Shown here: piece after piece, positions 54,534 to 56,853 of the stretch | How positions within the stretch are numbered: position 1 is the first letter of the stretch | How the letters are laid out: each line of letters opens with the position of its first letter | Source: JANQTF01 sp036835375 | Lineage (GTDB): Bacteria > Bacteroidota > Bacteroidia > J057 | Direction: 5' to 3' | Length of the DNA stretch: 56,853 nt | Assembly: GCA_036835375.1 (NCBI GenBank) | Contig: DAITMB010000016.1 | Location: forward strand, 1 to 56,853 | Notes under the pieces: model-generated | Seen by the model: the letters and a program-made list of their open reading frames with translations, nothing else | Database searches by the model: none | What the model was told of the DNA's origin: nothing | Program-made: the position numbers and the translations under genes

Positions 54534-54616
54534 TGGATGTGGTGAGGAGCGGGCTGAGCCCTGATGAGTTTGAGCAGCAAAACCACAAACGCTACTTTTC
54601 AGCCGGTTCGGGTTAG
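54503..54616 (+). pseudogene. Truncated IS3 orfB remnant
   Basis: Reading -1 from the slip site gives DFSPLQQERIVDVVRSGLSP and about 18 more residues before TAG at 54614. The first part looks like the opening of orfB. The rest does not, and the DDE catalytic domain (about 270 residues) is missing. The element is a fragment. Confidence 0.7.
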
Positions 54617-54851
54617 GGGAAGAGGACACTGCGATCGAAAATTCTTCCATCAATTGCTTACAACGTTTTGCAGCTACCCGAAGGTGGCGATTTCGAAGCA
54701 CTTCACTGTCAACCAAGCACAAATTTTGATAGAAGCACAACCCCGATGGGCTCACGAATTCCTTTAAAAAGCAATCATTCATGAGTAAAGCTTGATTTAA
54801 CCACTGAGCCGCCACTTTTAGCTTCGCTGCTACTTCGTGGTGGGTAGGTGC

Positions 54852-54867
54852 TGTTATCGGCTGCCTT
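54852..54867. repeat. Left inverted repeat of the decayed cassette
   Basis: TGTTATCGGCTGCCTT matches the reverse complement of 56412-56427 at 14 of 16 positions. It ends 9 bp from the stop of the decayed HNH gene. A small hairpin (CCAC at 54812-54815 with GTGG at 54837-54840, inner TAGC/GCTA) lies on its outer side. Confidence 0.6.
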
Positions 54868-54875
54868 TCCTTCTG

Positions 54876-56384
54876 TCATTCGGTTGCTCCTAATAAATAT
54901 CCTGTCGTTAACCCTTTGTCTTTAAAAAATTTCTTCACTTCGCTTTTATTGTCCGCAAGAACTCTGTCTATATCAGAATTTACTGGTGTGTCCCAAACAC
55001 TCCAACCAACTAAGCGTCTAAAAACTTTTCTTATTTTATCGAAATTTTCATCAGAAATTTCTCTGTAAAACAGTTGGGCTTTTTCATCTTGGTCGGTTAT
55101 GTCAAGTTTAGCAGATACCGCATCTCTTAGTTACTCTGACCAAGCCATTATTGATTTACTTCTAAACATCCTATTCAACTTGTTTTGAGTTAAGTCATTT
55201 TCGGTTTTAGATGCATCCCATTTATGCAAAATTTCTTCATCAATTATGTTGCATAATTTAATTGCGTTTGCAATTTCTTTATCTCTTTTATAATTCTCAC
55301 TTGTCAAATCATCATCTGTCGGGTTTCGATAAAGGAAATTGGAAAATAAAGATTTGCTTAACATATCAAGGGTAATCGGATATTCTGACGAACTTCTATT
55401 TCCTTTAGAAACTAATCTCACCATCTTGTTAGTTGATTCGTCAAGTATCGAGTCATAAATAAAACTTGTAAATCGTTTATTTACTTCGGCATTGGTTAAT
55501 TGTTCAATCGATCTAACAAATTCTACAAATCCTGCTTCAGTTTTTTTGTCTTCGTCTACTCTATTCTTATACTCTTCGAATTGTTTTCCAAATTGACTAC
55601 CAAGCCTAGCAACCATTACGGAAGAGAAAAATCTTGTTTGGGCAAATTTGTCGTGAGCAGAAATATTTGATTGATTTAAACTTTTAGGTCTGGGTCAATA
55701 TAAATTTTTAGTTCAAAATTCTTTCTTTCATTCCAAAGTAGAGAAGCAATTTTATGTTGTCCGTCAAAAACTAAAATTTTGTTTTGGTAAAGTCGGGCAG
55801 TTGAAGGATTTAAAACTGTATTGCGTTGAAAGTGTCGATATAAATCAAAAACTTTATCTTTAATTAAATATCTTGGTTGGAGACCAATCTTGCCATCTTC
55901 GTCATCGTCACTATTGATAACGTTTACAGGCAATGTTGCATAAGAAATACTTCCAATTTGTTGTCGGACAAGTGTAAAGTCTATATGATTCTTTTTTATT
56001 AGAAAACTCAAGCTCTATGTGATTGTCTGTTGTCGTGTGGTAAACTGTCTCACCATAATTTGCAATGATGTTTTTATCTTTGAAATAACCAAGTTCGTGC
56101 TTTAATGTCAATACTTGTCCTTGTTTGAAAAAATCGTCCAAACGTAGTTTTATTCTAAAATCTTCAAGCGGAAGTCTTCCTTTTTGAAGGTTATGAGTTT
56201 GACACATTGGGGCTATGTTGTCAATTTCGGATGCTCCGTCATTTACAAAAGCTTTTATATGGTCAAAATGAATTTCTTCTGTATCCAAAATTTCGTGTCC
56301 TGTTGCATAACACTTTCTCCCAAATCTTGCTACAATTTGGTCTTTTTCGACTTCTGTAATTTGTCTATTTAATATTATTGCCAT
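54876..56384 (-). pseudogene. Decayed HNH/DGQHR-like nuclease-type gene (2 frameshifts, 1 nonsense)
   Basis: Joining three frames on the minus strand recovers one protein of about 500 residues. The N-terminal part (56384 down to ~55930) is an HNH-type domain (GRKCYATGHEILDTEEIHFDH, then NIAPMCQTHNLQKG). The middle (to ~55680) carries ILVFDGQHKIASL, the DGQHR motif of DndB-like/ParB-like proteins. The C-terminal part runs FAQTRFFSSVMVARLG and SFIYDSILDESTN to SMAWSE. A TAA at 55131-55133 then interrupts a frame that stays coding-like to TGA at 54876. The frame breaks are single-base: near 55930 (CNI to PVNVINSDDD, probably one extra base) and near 55680 (DLKV to LNQSNISAHD, probably one T lost). 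The DNA is clearly AT-richer than the surroundings. It may be a defence or DNA-modification-linked gene, but only by motif. Confidence 0.72.
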
Positions 56385-56411
56385 ACTTTAAATTTGTTAT
56401 GTCTGTTCTTT

Positions 56412-56427
56412 AAGGTTGCCGATAACA
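56412..56427. repeat. Right inverted repeat of the decayed cassette
   Basis: AAGGTTGCCGATAACA is the inverted partner of 54852-54867 (14/16). It lies 28 bp upstream of the decayed gene's start. A hairpin ATAAACGC/GCGTTTAT (56433-56440, 56449-56456) lies on its outer side. Confidence 0.6.
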
Positions 56428-56565
56428 TCCATATAAACGCAACCCATAGCGTTTATTTCCTTATTGACCGAACCGAATATCCGTCCTTTTTTCCGAAATC
56501 ACAAGAACTTGTCCCAGAGATGTCTCGGCTGTTCTGCGGATGCTCAATGCCTGCCCGGATGGCCG

Positions 56566-56651
56566 CCGGGTGCGTAGCGCCAGGAGTTTTTCGATGTCTT
56601 TCGAAATGAATTTCGGAGACCTCCCATATTTCATTGGGCGCTACAACCCGG
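56566..56651. repeat. 86-nt nested-hairpin element
   Basis: CCGGG (56566-56570) pairs with CCCGG (56647-56651), then GTAGCGCC (56574-56581) pairs with GGCGCTAC (56637-56644). Further in, GGAG pairs with CTCC, and GTCTTTCGAAA with TTTCGGAGAC. The long, layered stem suggests an interspersed repeat (REP-like or a MITE) or a structured RNA. It is not a terminator. Confidence 0.55.
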
Positions 56652-56714
56652 GGAATGCAGCATGAAGAACGTCACATGATCCTGGCATCAACAGGTAAAA
56701 ATCCCCTCAAAAAT

Positions 56715-56750
56715 CCCTTCTCTCACGGCTTCTTGGACGCAAGAGAAGGG
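56715..56750 (-). terminator. Terminator of the edge-truncated minus-strand gene
   Basis: CCCTTCTCT (56715-56723) pairs with AGAGAAGGG (56742-56750), with TTTTT following on the minus strand. It lies 29 bp past the stop at 56779. Confidence 0.75.
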
Positions 56751-56778
56751 AAAATGGTGGATGAAAAAACGGTACCTG

Positions 56779-56853
56779 TTACATCACCTCCGCAGTGCTG
56801 TGCTGCTGGGTGAGCCGCCCCTGCAAGTCGCCGGGCACCTGAACAAATTCCAG
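56779..56853 (-). CDS. C-terminal fragment of an unidentified protein, cut by the window edge
   Basis: The minus-strand frame is open from the window edge for 24 codons to TAA at 56779-56781, ending VPGDLQGRLTQQHSTAEVM. It is followed by a good terminator (56715-56750), which supports a real gene end. There is too little sequence to assign a family. Confidence 0.45.
   Translation of the reverse strand: MEFVQVPGDLQGRLTQQHSTAEVM

Larger units (their letters stand above)
56385..56778. other. Right-end intergenic region
   Basis: About 390 bases holding the right inverted repeat, an adjacent hairpin, an 86-nt nested-hairpin element (56566-56651) and a terminator (56715-56750). I see no gene. Confidence 0.5.

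Noticed and set aside
54781..54880. Integron attC-like site at the left end of the decayed cassette
   Set aside because: A GTTAAAT-like box and short stems occur, but the matching RYYYAAC box is missing, and the two cassette ends are inverted rather than direct as in integrons.
1..56853. CRISPR array or cas genes
   Set aside because: No regularly spaced direct repeats of 25-40 bases and no Cas-like proteins were seen.
52613..56853. Second copy of the tRNA-Glu 3' end as an attachment site
   Set aside because: No convincing repeat of the T arm/acceptor end was seen in the rest of the window.

Overview
The window comes from a member of the Bacteroidota, most likely a Saprospiria-type organism (Lewinella/Haliscomenobacter relatives). 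The evidence is type IX secretion (T9SS) genes (a PorP/SprF protein, a GldJ-like lipoprotein, a PorV2-PorU2 pair), DUF4290, DUF6089 and DUF4340 proteins, a fused MurF-alanine racemase, RNase Y next to zapA, and repeated promoter-like TAnnTTTG boxes with an upstream TTG element. An iodotyrosine deiodinase-type flavoprotein also fits, since a homologue is known from Haliscomenobacter. There are no rRNA genes and no CRISPR array. One tRNA gene (Glu, anticodon TTC) is present.

Layout. 1-12.6 kb: an edge-truncated gene, an ABC-F ATPase, a TPR lipoprotein or secreted protein, a seven-heme cytochrome c with C-terminal TPRs, a kinase-fold-like protein, fumC, rfbA, a YfhO-type membrane protein and DUF4290. 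12.9-19.3 kb, minus strand: UvrD/PcrA helicase, an efflux adaptor plus a TolC-like protein without a pump gene, and serine dehydratase beta. 19.6-23.6 kb: PorP/SprF, a GldJ-like protein and a membrane-anchored protein with a T9SS-tail-like end. 24-32.3 kb: murF-alr, rfaE2, pheT, a coiled-coil protein, zapA and rny. 32.4-37.7 kb: a secreted GH13 pullulanase-like enzyme, the deiodinase-like flavoprotein, and a winged-helix/nucleotidyltransferase-like pair whose enzyme appears to have lost its catalytic residues. 38.3-47.8 kb: PorV2, PorU2, DUF4340 and two DUF6089 barrels. 48.7-52.3 kb, minus strand: gap, plsC, glyS.

The tRNA-Glu gene at 52.6 kb marks a change from compact housekeeping DNA to an accessory tract that runs to the window end. 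This tract holds a VapBC-like toxin-antitoxin pair, an IS3-family orfA with an intact A_AAA_AAG slip site but a truncated orfB, and an AT-rich, decayed HNH/DGQHR-like gene. That gene has two single-base frameshifts and one nonsense codon, and it is tightly bracketed by 16-bp imperfect inverted repeats. An 86-nt nested-hairpin element and the end of another gene follow.

The most interesting items are the bracketed decayed cassette, the pseudo-nucleotidyltransferase pair, the cytochrome/kinase-like locus, the TM-anchored T9SS-tail-like protein beside gldJ, and the structured zapA-rny interval. Functional names rest on motif reading and memory of families. No database search was run.
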